This document shows, in pieces, positions 18,339 to 26,872 of a stretch of DNA of 48,806 nt. The DNA is from an uncultured Nitrosomonadales bacterium (GTDB lineage Bacteria > Pseudomonadota > Gammaproteobacteria > Burkholderiales > Gallionellaceae). The notes under the pieces are model-generated. The model saw only the letters and a program-made list of their open reading frames with translations. It made no database searches and was not told the origin of the DNA. The stretch spans positions 1 to 48,806 of the forward strand of contig CAITJF010000148.1 in assembly GCA_903892645.1 (NCBI GenBank). Direction: 5' to 3'. A program made the position numbers and the translations under genes. Numbering within the stretch: the first letter of the stretch is position 1; the number at the start of each line of letters is the position of its first letter.

Positions 18339-18617
18339 ATGATTACATCGTTCCGACACAAGGGGCTGCGAAAATACTTTGAGTCTGGTAGCTTGGCTGG
18401 AATCCAGCCTGCACACGCGAACCGTCTCAAAATGCAGTTGGCTGCGCTCGATACCGCTCAAGCCATCGAAGACATGGACATTCCCGGCTTCCGGCTTCAC
18501 CCACTAAAGGGAAGCAAACATGGGCGTTGGTCAATATGGGTAAATGGTAACTGGCGTATCACGTTCGAGTTTGAAAACGGCAACGCACTTGTTTTAGATT
18601 ATGAGGATTATCACTAA
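18339..18617 (+). CDS. higB: HigB-family mRNA interferase toxin
   Basis: The 92-residue protein is a RelE/HigB-type toxin, an endoribonuclease that cleaves ribosome-bound mRNA. Family features are FRHKGLRKYFESGS near the start, RLHPLKGSKHGRWSIWVNGNWRITFEF in the middle and DYEDYH at the end. As in other higBA loci the toxin gene precedes the antitoxin gene, and its TAA overlaps the antitoxin ATG (TAATG). There is no ribosome-binding site before the ATG, consistent with a leaderless transcript. HigBA modules are common integron cassettes. Confidence 0.92.
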   Translation: MITSFRHKGLRKYFESGSLAGIQPAHANRLKMQLAALDTAQAIEDMDIPGFRLHPLKGSKHGRWSIWVNGNWRITFEFENGNALVLDYEDYH

Positions 18618-18910
18618 TGGCTATGCACAATCCACCGCATCCCGGGGCGTTTATTCAAGAGGTTTACCTTACGCCCAACGAGATTAGTTGTAGGGAACTT
18701 GCCCTCAAATTGGGCGTTGCCGCATCGACCCTTAATCGTGTTTTGAACGAAGCCAGTGGCGTAAGCCCCGAAATGGCTCTCCGCCTCTCAAAAGCATTAG
18801 GCCGCTCACCCGAAAGCTGGTTGACGATGCAAGACAATTACGACTTATGGCAAGCCAAGCAAACTGTGGACTTGAAAAAAGTCAGCAAAATTGAATTCAG
18901 GTATGCCTAA
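18617..18910 (+). CDS. higA: HigA-family antitoxin
   Basis: The 97-residue protein is an HTH_XRE antitoxin. It opens with the family signature PPHPGAFIQEVYL and carries a helix-turn-helix in the segment SCRELALKLGVAASTLNRVLN, followed by VSPEMALRLSKALGRSPESWL and the typical MQDNYDLWQA. It should neutralise HigB and repress the promoter through the palindrome upstream. Translation is coupled to higB. The TAA stop lies within the GCCTAAC core of the attC-like site that follows. Confidence 0.93.
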   Translation: MAMHNPPHPGAFIQEVYLTPNEISCRELALKLGVAASTLNRVLNEASGVSPEMALRLSKALGRSPESWLTMQDNYDLWQAKQTVDLKKVSKIEFRYA

Positions 18911-18967
18911 CCCGGCATTTAACACGGTCTGGTGCGATAAGGCCGCGCCAGCCAGTTAATTCAGACG
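18905..18967 (+). repeat. attC-like site after higA, at the right end of the cassette segment
   Basis: A perfect R'' core GCCTAAC (18905-18911) begins an imperfect palindrome: ATTTAACACGGTCTGGTGCG pairs with CGCGCCAGCCAGTTAAT, with a bulged base on the left arm as in attC sites. The expected R' core GTTRRRY is missing; the arm ends CAGACG followed by CAGCTC. That is what a last cassette would show if the segment had inserted into a non-canonical target. The remaining bases to wrbA (18968-19020) show nothing. Confidence 0.5.
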
Positions 18968-19020
18968 CAGCTCAATGCATCAAGCACCTCGTTACGAATT
19001 CCCAATGTTCACTTGAGCAC

Positions 19021-19641
19021 TTACCCTTGGCTGCCAATTAAAAGATTGCGCGCAATCTGCGCCACATGTTTTCCCTGAAAGCGCGCGATGCCGAGTTCGT
19101 TGGCTGAAGGCTGACGCTTGCCGTCGCCGCCCGCGATGGTGCTGGAACCGTAGGGCGAGCCGCCGGTGAGTTCATCCGTACGCATCTGGTCGGCGCAGGA
19201 ATAGGGTACACCGACGATCAACATGCCGTGATGTAACAGGGTGGTGTGGAACGAGAGGATGGTGCTTTCTTGCCCGCCGTGCTGGGTGGCACTGGAGGTG
19301 AATACGCTGCCGACCTTGCCTATCAGCGCGCCTTTGGCCCACAGCCCGCCGGTCTGGTCGAGGAAGTTGCGCATCTGCGCGGTCATGTTACCGAAGCGCG
19401 TCGGCGTGCCGAAGATGATGGCGTCGTAATCGGCAAGCTCATTGGGGGCGGCGATGGGCGCGGCCTGATCCAGCTTGATACCTGCCTTGCGCGCCACGTC
19501 CTCGGGCATCAATTCCTCCACGCGCTTGATGGTAACTTCAGTATCCGCCACTTCGCGCGCACCCGTGGCAATCGCCTGCGCCATGGTTTCGATGTGGCCG
19601 TAGCTCGAGTAGTACAGCACCAGCACTTTAGTGGTTTTCAT
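19021..19641 (-). CDS. wrbA: NAD(P)H:quinone oxidoreductase, WrbA type
   Basis: WrbA is a tetrameric FMN-dependent quinone reductase of the flavodoxin fold, thought to keep quinones fully reduced under stress. The 206-residue protein starts [21 protein letters not shown], the FMN phosphate loop, and has the diagnostic [28 protein letters not shown] precedes the ATG. It appears to be monocistronic and stands at the right border of the cassette segment. Confidence 0.95.
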   Translation of the reverse strand: MKTTKVLVLYYSSYGHIETMAQAIATGAREVADTEVTIKRVEELMPEDVARKAGIKLDQAAPIAAPNELADYDAIIFGTPTRFGNMTAQMRNFLDQTGGLWAKGALIGKVGSVFTSSATQHGGQESTILSFHTTLLHHGMLIVGVPYSCADQMRTDELTGGSPYGSSTIAGGDGKRQPSANELGIARFQGKHVAQIARNLLIGSQG

Positions 19642-19686
19642 GACTGCCTCCTTGTATGAGTTTGCGGGGTGGATTTGAAAGATAAA

Positions 19687-21900
19687 TTACACGTGGAGCA
19701 ATGTTCGCTCGCCATCCGCATGCCGCAGGCGGTGCGCGAGGGTGCGGGAAATCGCGGTGATCAACAGGAAGGCGAGTTTTTTGTGGTCATCGGCAAGCTG
19801 GTTGAATTGATCGAGCGTAAGCACGAACAAGTCAATATCGGTGTACGCGATCGCATTATCGCTGCGGGCGCGATCATCGAGGAAGGCCAGGCCGCCAAAG
19901 AAATCTCCGCGCCCGAAGGTGGCAATATGGTGCAGCTGCCGGCTACCGCTAATCGGCGCCATGATGCGAACCGCGCCGCGCCGGATCAGATATAGATTCC
20001 GATCTTGATCGCCGATTGAGAAGACGGGTTCACCGGCTTTGACCGTCCGTTGTTGCATGCGCCCTTCCAGATCGGCGATGGTCTCATCCTTGCGCCCCTG
20101 GAATAAATCCATTTCCTGCAAATGCAGGGGGACTTCTTCGTTGGCAGGTTGTGCGATGTCGCCGACCAGACGATCTTCCACCCATTCAATCGCGGCTTCG
20201 ATGGTCTGGAAAACGCGCACCGAATCACTGGAATCGATGAGTCCGGTCTGCTTGAAAAATTCCAACAGGTTGCGGCCATTGGGTAGATGCTCGCGCACAT
20301 TGCTCATCAGCAGCGGCACGCCGCGCTCCCGCAGCATGTCGCGCACCTGATTGAGCATGTGCGCGGCGGTGATGTCTACCGATAGTACCCGCCGCAGGTC
20401 GAGGATAATGTAATCGCGCGTCTTTATTTCCGGTTCGAGCGCGGAGTAAAGTTCATAAGTGGTGCCGAAAAAAAGGCTGCCTTGCAGCTCGAAAATAATG
20501 GCCTTGTCGCCTTTTTGCGCGATGAGGCGCATCTCGGCTTCGGGGCGATACCAGGTGGATGAGCGCTGGTTGACGAAGGTTTTGTGCCGCACCACCGAAC
20601 CACCGACCTGTTCGCGCACGAAAAGCAGGATGGACAGGGCGACGCCGGCAGCGGAAGCGGCGATCAACCCTACCGTCAAGGCAAAACCGATGACCACAAC
20701 CACGACCGCAAAATCGAACACGGTGGCGCGCGACTCCAGAAAACTCAGGGGTTTCATATCTATCATGCGCAGGCCGATGACAATCAGGATGCCAGCCAGC
20801 GTGGCAATCGGAATCCAGGCGATAAATGTATTCAATACCAGCGCGGCCACCAGCACCAGCACTCCTTCAATGATGCCGGAAACGCGGGTTTGCGCGCCGC
20901 TGGACAGATTCACCATGGTCGCACCCATGGTGCCGGCACCGGGAATCCCGCCTATTGCGGAGGATGTGATATTGGCCAGACCCTGCGCAAACAGTTCGCG
21001 ATTGGGTTCATGACGCGTCCGCGTCATCTGGTCGATGACGACACAGGTCTTCAGCGTATCAATCGAAAGCAAGGCCGCCAAGGTAAGCGCACTGCCGAAA
21101 AGGGCAGCAATCTGGGACAGTTTCAATTCGCCGATTTCATTCCAGCGCCCGGTAATCGTGCTGATATAACCTTCGCCGGATGCGCCGAGCGCGCCAAGCA
21201 CCAGCTTGTTATCGGCGAGAGTCATCATCGAAGCATCGCTGTTGGCGAGGCCAAAATACACCAGAACACCGGCGATAATGCCAAGAATGGTGCTGGGGAC
21301 AGCCTTGGTTAATTTGGGTGCCAGCAGTGCGACAACCACGGTTGTTACACCGACGGCAATGCTGCGCATATCCCACAGCTCCGGGGAGAGAGCGGTCTGC
21401 CACCATGCAGTATCGTGGGAGGCGCCGACAAATTTCTGTATCTGGCTGCCGATGATGATGAGGCCGACGCCGCTCAAATAGCCGCTGACCACGGTGTAGG
21501 GAATATATTTGATCATGCGGCCGACACCGAGAAAACCGATAAACATCTGGATCAGGCCGGTCAAAATGCCGAGTACAGTGAGCAGCAGGACGATGCTCGA
21601 CGGGGCGACGCCCTGTTTCACCAGTTCGATGGCGAAGGCGGAAAGCACCGCCGCAGCGGGCGCACACGGCGCACTGATCAGCCGGTCGGTGCCGCCGAAG
21701 ATGGAGGCAATCAAACCCAGCGCGGCTGCGCCGAGGATGCCCGCCAGCGCACCAAAAACCGCGTACTGCGGGCTAATCGCCGAATAAATCGTGACGCCAA
21801 AGGCCACTGCCGCCGGTAAGGCGACCAGCATGGATGCCAGCCCTCCCCAGAAATCCCCGGGGACTTTAAGTTTGTTTGACAGTGTTGGCATGGAAATCAT
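19687..21900 (-). CDS. SulP-family anion transporter with STAS and cyclic-nucleotide-binding-like domains
   Basis: The 737-residue inner-membrane protein has three parts: a SulP transport domain (residues about 10-410, more than ten hydrophobic segments, with GAGTMGATMVNLSSGAQTR typical of the family), a STAS domain (about 450-560, IILDLRRVLSVDITAAHMLN) and a C-terminal cNMP-binding-like beta-roll (about 595-725). SulP proteins move sulfate, bicarbonate or related anions. In the beta-roll the phosphate-binding cassette reads FGGLAFLDDRARSD: the Glu of the usual FGE is Gly at about residue 670, so cyclic-nucleotide binding is doubtful although the Arg is kept. The ATG at 21891 is an alternative start. 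Confidence 0.9.
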   Translation of the reverse strand: MISMPTLSNKLKVPGDFWGGLASMLVALPAAVAFGVTIYSAISPQYAVFGALAGILGAAALGLIASIFGGTDRLISAPCAPAAAVLSAFAIELVKQGVAPSSIVLLLTVLGILTGLIQMFIGFLGVGRMIKYIPYTVVSGYLSGVGLIIIGSQIQKFVGASHDTAWWQTALSPELWDMRSIAVGVTTVVVALLAPKLTKAVPSTILGIIAGVLVYFGLANSDASMMTLADNKLVLGALGASGEGYISTITGRWNEIGELKLSQIAALFGSALTLAALLSIDTLKTCVVIDQMTRTRHEPNRELFAQGLANITSSAIGGIPGAGTMGATMVNLSSGAQTRVSGIIEGVLVLVAALVLNTFIAWIPIATLAGILIVIGLRMIDMKPLSFLESRATVFDFAVVVVVIGFALTVGLIAASAAGVALSILLFVREQVGGSVVRHKTFVNQRSSTWYRPEAEMRLIAQKGDKAIIFELQGSLFFGTTYELYSALEPEIKTRDYIILDLRRVLSVDITAAHMLNQVRDMLRERGVPLLMSNVREHLPNGRNLLEFFKQTGLIDSSDSVRVFQTIEAAIEWVEDRLVGDIAQPANEEVPLHLQEMDLFQGRKDETIADLEGRMQQRTVKAGEPVFSIGDQDRNLYLIRRGAVRIMAPISGSRQLHHIATFGRGDFFGGLAFLDDRARSDNAIAYTDIDLFVLTLDQFNQLADDHKKLAFLLITAISRTLAHRLRHADGERTLLHV

Positions 21901-21985
21901 GTTTGGTTTTTGTATATCTCAGCTCTTCAAATTTATAGCAGGGACGTATTGCCATACGCCCCTACCTGTCACGTTACCCCCCCCA

Positions 21986-23473
21986 CTATTTTTTCTTCAT
22001 CGCGGCTTCAATTTGCGTGCACATCGTTTTCAAAATCTTGATGCGCGCAAAATTCTTGTCGTTGGCTTCCACCAGCGTCCACGGCGCAATTTCAGTGCTG
22101 GTGCGATCCACCATATCGCACACGGCATGCTCGTAGTCACCCCATTTTTTGCGGTTGCGCCAGTCTTCCTCGGTAATCTTGAAGCGTTTGAAGCCGATCT
22201 TTTCGCGCTCCTTGAAGCGTTTGAGTTGTTCTTCTTTGCTGATGGTAAGCCAGAATTTGACTACTACGATATTGTGGCGCACCAGTTGTGCCTCAAAATC
22301 ATTAATCTCGCTGTAAGCGCGCATCCAGTCTGTCTTTGAGCAGAAGCCCTCGACGCGCTCGACCAATACGCGGCCATACCATGAACGATCAAAAATCGTC
22401 ACCCGACCGCGCCGCGGAATGTGCCGCCAGAAACGCCACAGGTAGGGCTGGGCGCGCTCTTCCTCGGTAGGCGCGGCAACCGGAATAATATTGTAATAAC
22501 GAGCATCCAGCGCACTGGTGATGCGGCGAATGGCACCGCCCTTGCCGGCAGCATCGTTGCCTTCGAACATGGCGATTACGGTGATATCCTTGAACTTCGG
22601 GTTGCGTGTCAACAAGGCGAGCTTGCCTTGATACTTTTCCAGTTCGAGCTGGAACTTTTTCTTGTCGATTTCCTGGCCAAGGTCCAGTGTCTTCAGGATG
22701 TCCAGCTGGTCTATCGAGGGAAGCGGTGGTGGCGCATAAACCTCCGTTGTTTTTTGGCCAGCTTCCTTCAGGCGTTTGCGGATGGCGTCAAGAATGACCT
22801 TGCCCACGGTTAGGCCGCGGTAGCGGGCATCGTAGCCCTCGACGATAATCCACGGCGCTTCTGCCGTGCTGGTGTGCCGGATAACGCTTTCATGCACGAC
22901 ACGGAACTTGTCGTACATCTTGAAGTGTTTCCAGTCGCGGTCGGTAACGCGCCAGCGGGTTTTCGGGTCTTTCTCGAGAAGCTTCAGGCGTTTTTCCTGC
23001 TTGTCCTTGGATAAGTGCATCCAGAATTTGAGGATCAGCGCACCTTCGTCGGTCAGCATTTTTTCCAAACGCTTGGCTCGCTCCAGACTCTGGTCAAGAT
23101 CGGCCACCTTGGTACGGCCAACCACACGGTTGAGAATTGGCCAGGTGTACCAGGAGCCGAGAAACACGCCGATTCTTCCCTTTGGCGGCAGGGCGCGCCA
23201 GAAGCGCCACATCATCGGACGATCCAGTTCTTCATCCGATGGTTCGCCCATACCATGGGTCTGGATAAAACGCGGGTCCATCCATTCATTGAGCAAGTTG
23301 ACGGTTTCACCGCGCCCTGCACCATCCAGACCGCCGATTAGAATAATGACCGGAAACTTGGACAGTTTTGCCAAATCCAGCTGTGCTTCCAGCAGCGCCT
23401 CGCGCAGTTTGGGAACTTCCGCATCGTAAGTGGCTTTGTCTATCTTATGTCCGAGCTCTGCTGATTCAAACAT
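21986..23473 (-). CDS. pap: Polyphosphate:AMP phosphotransferase (two-domain PPK2)
   Basis: The enzyme phosphorylates AMP to ADP with polyphosphate as donor. The 495-residue protein holds two PPK2 domains, as in the two-domain Pap enzymes. The C-terminal domain has an intact Walker A EGNDAAGKGG (residues 304-313) and the catalytic FDRSWYGRVLVERVEGF (361-377). In the N-terminal domain the Walker A-like GGLDGAGRGE (47-56) is kept, but the matching Asp-Arg site reads FLGSWYTW, so that half is probably structural. The ATG at 23473 follows GGGAG seven bases upstream; an earlier in-frame start would add 26 unconserved residues. It is adjacent to sixA and 1 kb from ppk1. Confidence 0.93.
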   Translation of the reverse strand: MFESAELGHKIDKATYDAEVPKLREALLEAQLDLAKLSKFPVIILIGGLDGAGRGETVNLLNEWMDPRFIQTHGMGEPSDEELDRPMMWRFWRALPPKGRIGVFLGSWYTWPILNRVVGRTKVADLDQSLERAKRLEKMLTDEGALILKFWMHLSKDKQEKRLKLLEKDPKTRWRVTDRDWKHFKMYDKFRVVHESVIRHTSTAEAPWIIVEGYDARYRGLTVGKVILDAIRKRLKEAGQKTTEVYAPPPLPSIDQLDILKTLDLGQEIDKKKFQLELEKYQGKLALLTRNPKFKDITVIAMFEGNDAAGKGGAIRRITSALDARYYNIIPVAAPTEEERAQPYLWRFWRHIPRRGRVTIFDRSWYGRVLVERVEGFCSKTDWMRAYSEINDFEAQLVRHNIVVVKFWLTISKEEQLKRFKEREKIGFKRFKITEEDWRNRKKWGDYEHAVCDMVDRTSTEIAPWTLVEANDKNFARIKILKTMCTQIEAAMKKK

Positions 23474-23495
23474 GGTGATCTCCCTGAAGTGGTTA

Positions 23496-23948
23496 TTACA
23501 AATGATCCGGGGCGATGACGAGGCGCAGTGAAGTTTGGTAATCGCCTTCACGCGCGCGGCGGCTAAACCACCATACCGCCCCCTTCTTTATGCTCCAATA
23601 ATCCGGATGGCCGGTCATGAGCAACGCGGCAGTTTCGCCCAAGGCGGGTTGATGGCCGACAATCAACACGCTACCTTCACCGTCCGGCCAGTCTGCCGCT
23701 TTAAGGATGGCTTCAGGTGATGCGCCGGGCCCGATGGCTGGCTCAGTGGTGAAATGATTGGTGAAAGCCTGGGCGGTTTGCCGGGTGCGCTTTGCGGGGC
23801 TGACCAGGATGCGCGTGTCATGCGGCAGGCTGGCGCGCAGGAAGGTTGCCATCTTATCGGCTTGCTTCTCGCCCTTTGCGGTAAGCGACCGTGTGTTGTC
23901 GGGCACGCCATCCTCTGCTTCAGCGTGACGCCACAGTATCAGTTCCAT
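23496..23948 (-). CDS. sixA: Phosphohistidine phosphatase SixA
   Basis: SixA removes phosphate from histidine residues of signalling or phosphotransfer proteins. The 150-residue protein (start MELILWRHAEAED) has the RHxE nucleophile motif at residues 7-10, the SPAKRTRQTAQ segment and the second catalytic His in VGHQPALG. GGGAG six bases before this ATG decides the start over an in-frame codon 18 bases upstream. It lies 22 bases upstream of pap, so the two are probably co-transcribed. The pairing with polyphosphate genes recurs in other proteobacteria as far as I recall. Confidence 0.92.
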   Translation of the reverse strand: MELILWRHAEAEDGVPDNTRSLTAKGEKQADKMATFLRASLPHDTRILVSPAKRTRQTAQAFTNHFTTEPAIGPGASPEAILKAADWPDGEGSVLIVGHQPALGETAALLMTGHPDYWSIKKGAVWWFSRRAREGDYQTSLRLVIAPDHL

Positions 23949-24036
23949 GACTTTCTCCCGCGCCAAATATTACAGTTCGGTTTGCAGGATATACCGTATA
24001 TACTGATTTTGCCATATCTCAATTAAGGAGCACGGC

Positions 24037-24387
24037 ATGACTGAAAAACCAACCACAACCAAACGCAAGATTATTCCGGCAAAGCCTTCATCAGCCGCGC
24101 GCAAGCTCACCACGGCAAAATCTCCCGCCAAGGAAGAAAGGATGGACAAGAAGAACAAGGCGGAAAACAAGAAGAAGGTCGTCCGCGACAGTTTCACCAT
24201 GCCGCCAGCTGATTACGCGAAAATCGGCGAGTTTAAGCAAGCCCTGCTGAAAGCGGGCGTGCATGTGAAGAAAAACCAGCTGCTGCGCGCCGGACTGCAC
24301 GCACTGGGCAGGCTCAGTGCGGCGCAATTGAAGCAAGCGATTGCGCGGGTGGAACAGGTCAAGACCGGGCGGCAGAAAAAGAGCTGA
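24037..24387 (+). CDS. Small basic conserved protein, possibly DNA-binding
   Basis: The 116-residue protein has a Lys/Ala/Pro-rich N-terminal half (about residues 1-48, with KKNKAENKKKVVRD) and a folded-looking C-terminal half (DSFTMPPADYAKIGEFKQALLKAGVHVKKNQLLRAGLHALGRLSAAQLKQAI). The second half resembles a ribbon-helix-helix-like or related small DNA-binding fold; this is an impression. The basic tail recalls histone-like or polyphosphate-binding proteins. AAGGAG precedes the ATG by eight bases. The gene is divergent from sixA-pap and convergent with ppk1. The 88 bases before it hold a near-palindromic GGATATACCGTATATACTG that could be an operator. Confidence 0.75.
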   Translation: MTEKPTTTKRKIIPAKPSSAARKLTTAKSPAKEERMDKKNKAENKKKVVRDSFTMPPADYAKIGEFKQALLKAGVHVKKNQLLRAGLHALGRLSAAQLKQAIARVEQVKTGRQKKS

Positions 24388-24429
24388 TGACCTTACGTAA
24401 TTCAGGCAGCTGCAGCTCGGTAATAAGTA

Positions 24430-26514
24430 TCAGGCCGGTTTGAGCGGCTGTCCGGCGAGTTCCTGCAACAGCATGGTCTGCGCGTTTTTTGGTGTTGCGC
24501 GGTGCGTGGTCTTGCGGCGGTAGTGGCCATCCGCATCCATGTCCCAAGCTTGGCAGTTGTCCTGCATGTAAACCTTCAGTCCTTCTTCGATCACGCGCTT
24601 CTTGAGTTTCTTGTCGAGCACCGGGAAGCACACTTCGATGCGGCGGAAGAAATTTCTGTCCATCCAGTCGGCGCTGGCGAGATACACATCATGCTTCAAA
24701 TTATTGCGGAAGTAGAAGATGCGTGTGTGCTCCAGAAAGCGGCCGATCACCGAGCGTACGCGGATGTTTTGGGACAGCCCCGGCACACCGGGACGCAGCG
24801 CGCACACGCCGCGCACGATGAGATCCACTTTTACCCCGGCTTGCGAGGCTTCGTACAGCGCCATGATGGTTTCCGGCTCCAGCAATGCGTTCATCTTGGC
24901 AATGATGTGCGCGCGCTTGCCCGCTAGAGCGAGCTTGGTTTCGTTGTGGATGGCCTGCAGGGTCTGGCTGTGCAGCGAGAACGGCGATTGCCACAGATGA
25001 TTCAATTTGCGCGCCTTACCGAGGCTGGTGAGCTGGCCGAACACCTCGTTCGCGTCCGCACAAATTTCTTCGTTGGCGGTGAACAGGCCGAAATCGGTGT
25101 AGAGCCGCGCGGTGCGCGGATGGTAATTGCCGGTGCCGAGATGCACATAGCGGCGCAGCTTACCGTCTTCGCGCCGCACCACCATCAGCATCTTGGCGTG
25201 CGTCTTGTGGCCGACCACGCCGTACACCACGTGCGCACCGACCTCTTCTAGCTTGCGCGCCCAGTTGATATTGGCTTCCTCGTCGAAGCGCGCGAGCAGT
25301 TCCACCACCACGGTCACTTCCTTGCCGAGTTGGGTGGCAGCGATCAAAGCATCCATCAGCGCGGAATCCACGCCGGTGCGGTATACCGTCTGCTTGATGG
25401 CGACTACGCTGGGGTCGGTGGAAGCCTGTTGGATGAAATCGATGATCGGTTTGAACGATTGGAAAGGGTGATGCAGCAACACGTCACCCTTGCGAATGAC
25501 CTTGAACATGTCCGCGCCCTTTTTCTGCAACACGTTGGGCACACCGGGCGAGAATTCCGGAAACTTCAAGTCGTCGCGTGCTACCTGGCTGGGGATGCCC
25601 ATCAGTCGCACCAAGTTGACCGGCCCATCCACGCGGTATAGATCGTTGGACTCCAGATTAAATTGTTGCAGCAGAAATTCGGCCACTTGCGGTGAGCAGT
25701 TGTCGGTGACTTCCAGACGCACTGCGTTGCCGAAGTGGCGGTGCGGCAATTCGCCCTGCAGGCTGATGCGCAGGTTTTTCACTTCCTCGTCATCCACGAA
25801 CAGGTTGCTGTTGCGCGTAACCCTGAACTGGTGGCAACTCAGCACTTCCATGCCGCTGAATAATTCCCCGACATGGGCATGCAGAATGGACGAGAGGAAT
25901 ACGAAGCTGTGCGCGCAGCCGCTGATTTCCGGCGGCAGCGGGATGGTGCGCGGCAACACGCGCGGCGCCTGCACAATAGCTTTGGCGGAATTGCGCCCGA
26001 AGGCATCCTTGCCTTGCAGCTCCACCGCGAAATTCAGGCTCTTGTTGAGCACGCTCGGGAAAGGATGCGAGGGGTCAAGCCCGATCGGGGTCAGCACCGG
26101 CATCACTTCATTGAAAAAAAACTCCCGTACCCAGGCGCGTTGTGCATCGTTCCATTTGGTGCGGCGCAGGAAACGGATACCGTGTTTATCGAGGGCGGGC
26201 AGGATGTCGTTGTTGAGTACCTGGTATTGCCGCGTGATGAGCTGATGCGCCTGCTCGCGCACCAGCTTCAGGGTTTGGTGCGCGTCCATGCCATCCGGCC
26301 CTGCAGGGATGCCGGTGAGCTTAATCTGCTCTTTCAGGCCGGCAACACGGATTTCAAAAAATTCATCCAGGTTGCTGCTGACGATGCAGAGATATTTCAG
26401 CCGCTCCAGCAACGGAATGCCGGCATTTTCCGCCTGCGCCAGCACGCGCCGGTTAAATTCCAGCTGCCCCAGTTCGCGGTTGAGAAAATGCTGCGCGGGA
26501 TATTTTTTAACCAC
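24430..26514 (-). CDS. ppk1: Polyphosphate kinase 1
   Basis: Ppk1 reversibly polymerises the terminal phosphate of ATP into polyphosphate at the inner membrane. The 694-residue length is typical. Seen in order are FLNRELGQLEFNRRVL and SNLDEFFEIRVAGLKEQ in the N-terminal domain, HPFPSVLNKSLNFAV, the KTHAKMLMVVR segment with the autophosphorylated His, and the partner region YVHLGTGNYHPRTARLYTD; then DRNFFRRIEVCFPVLD near the end. It is followed on the other strand by the small basic protein and by pap-sixA, which makes a polyphosphate block. The upstream neighbour yggX is 17 bases away. Confidence 0.97.
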   Translation of the reverse strand: MVKKYPAQHFLNRELGQLEFNRRVLAQAENAGIPLLERLKYLCIVSSNLDEFFEIRVAGLKEQIKLTGIPAGPDGMDAHQTLKLVREQAHQLITRQYQVLNNDILPALDKHGIRFLRRTKWNDAQRAWVREFFFNEVMPVLTPIGLDPSHPFPSVLNKSLNFAVELQGKDAFGRNSAKAIVQAPRVLPRTIPLPPEISGCAHSFVFLSSILHAHVGELFSGMEVLSCHQFRVTRNSNLFVDDEEVKNLRISLQGELPHRHFGNAVRLEVTDNCSPQVAEFLLQQFNLESNDLYRVDGPVNLVRLMGIPSQVARDDLKFPEFSPGVPNVLQKKGADMFKVIRKGDVLLHHPFQSFKPIIDFIQQASTDPSVVAIKQTVYRTGVDSALMDALIAATQLGKEVTVVVELLARFDEEANINWARKLEEVGAHVVYGVVGHKTHAKMLMVVRREDGKLRRYVHLGTGNYHPRTARLYTDFGLFTANEEICADANEVFGQLTSLGKARKLNHLWQSPFSLHSQTLQAIHNETKLALAGKRAHIIAKMNALLEPETIMALYEASQAGVKVDLIVRGVCALRPGVPGLSQNIRVRSVIGRFLEHTRIFYFRNNLKHDVYLASADWMDRNFFRRIEVCFPVLDKKLKKRVIEEGLKVYMQDNCQAWDMDADGHYRRKTTHRATPKNAQTMLLQELAGQPLKPA

Positions 26515-26531
26515 CGTGCGGATTGACTTGA

Positions 26532-26804
26532 TTATTTATGCGGCGGCACATAACCGGGAGGCATTTGCGCGCCATCGCCGAAGAAGTAATCCTCCATTTG
26601 CCTGGCCAGGTACTTGCGCGCCTGTGCATCGGCGAGATTGAGGCGGTTCTCGTTAACCAGTATGGTCTGGTAGCGTATCCAGCCTTGCCATGCTTCCTTG
26701 GAGACGTTTTCAAAAATGCGCTTACCAAGCTCGCCAGGATAAGGGAGGCGCTCCAGCCCTTCCGCTTCGCGCCCGAGTTTTACGCACTGCACCATTCTTG
26801 TCAT
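26532..26804 (-). CDS. yggX: Fe(2+)-trafficking protein YggX
   Basis: YggX is a small iron-trafficking/oxidation-protection protein. The 90-residue sequence is typical: [17 protein letters not shown] with the conserved Cys7, [20 protein letters not shown], and the C-terminal [10 protein letters not shown] plus PPGYVPP. It lies 17 bases upstream of ppk1 on the same strand, so co-transcription is likely. Confidence 0.96.
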   Translation of the reverse strand: MTRMVQCVKLGREAEGLERLPYPGELGKRIFENVSKEAWQGWIRYQTILVNENRLNLADAQARKYLARQMEDYFFGDGAQMPPGYVPPHK

Positions 26805-26872
26805 GGTTGTATTCTCCGGTTATTTGATTCAGGTTTTGATTGTGACATTAATATACGCAGCCATGCATAGTT

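Larger units (their letters stand above)
17279..18967 (+). mobile_element. Integrase-less integron cassette segment (two unknown genes plus higBA)
   Basis: Between pyrC and wrbA lies about 1.7 kb whose genes are short, codirectional and, in the first two, visibly less GC-rich than the surroundings. An R'-type core GTTAGGC starts it (17278-17284), an attC-like imperfect palindrome follows the first gene (17661-17724), an R'-like GCTAGGC lies before higB (18295-18301), and another attC-like palindrome follows higA (18905-18967). In both palindromes the preceding gene's stop codon is inside the R'' core. Each gene starts close behind an R'-type core, as in cassettes. No integrase is visible in the window. 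The boundaries are inferred from the G/TT cleavage position. Confidence 0.5.
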
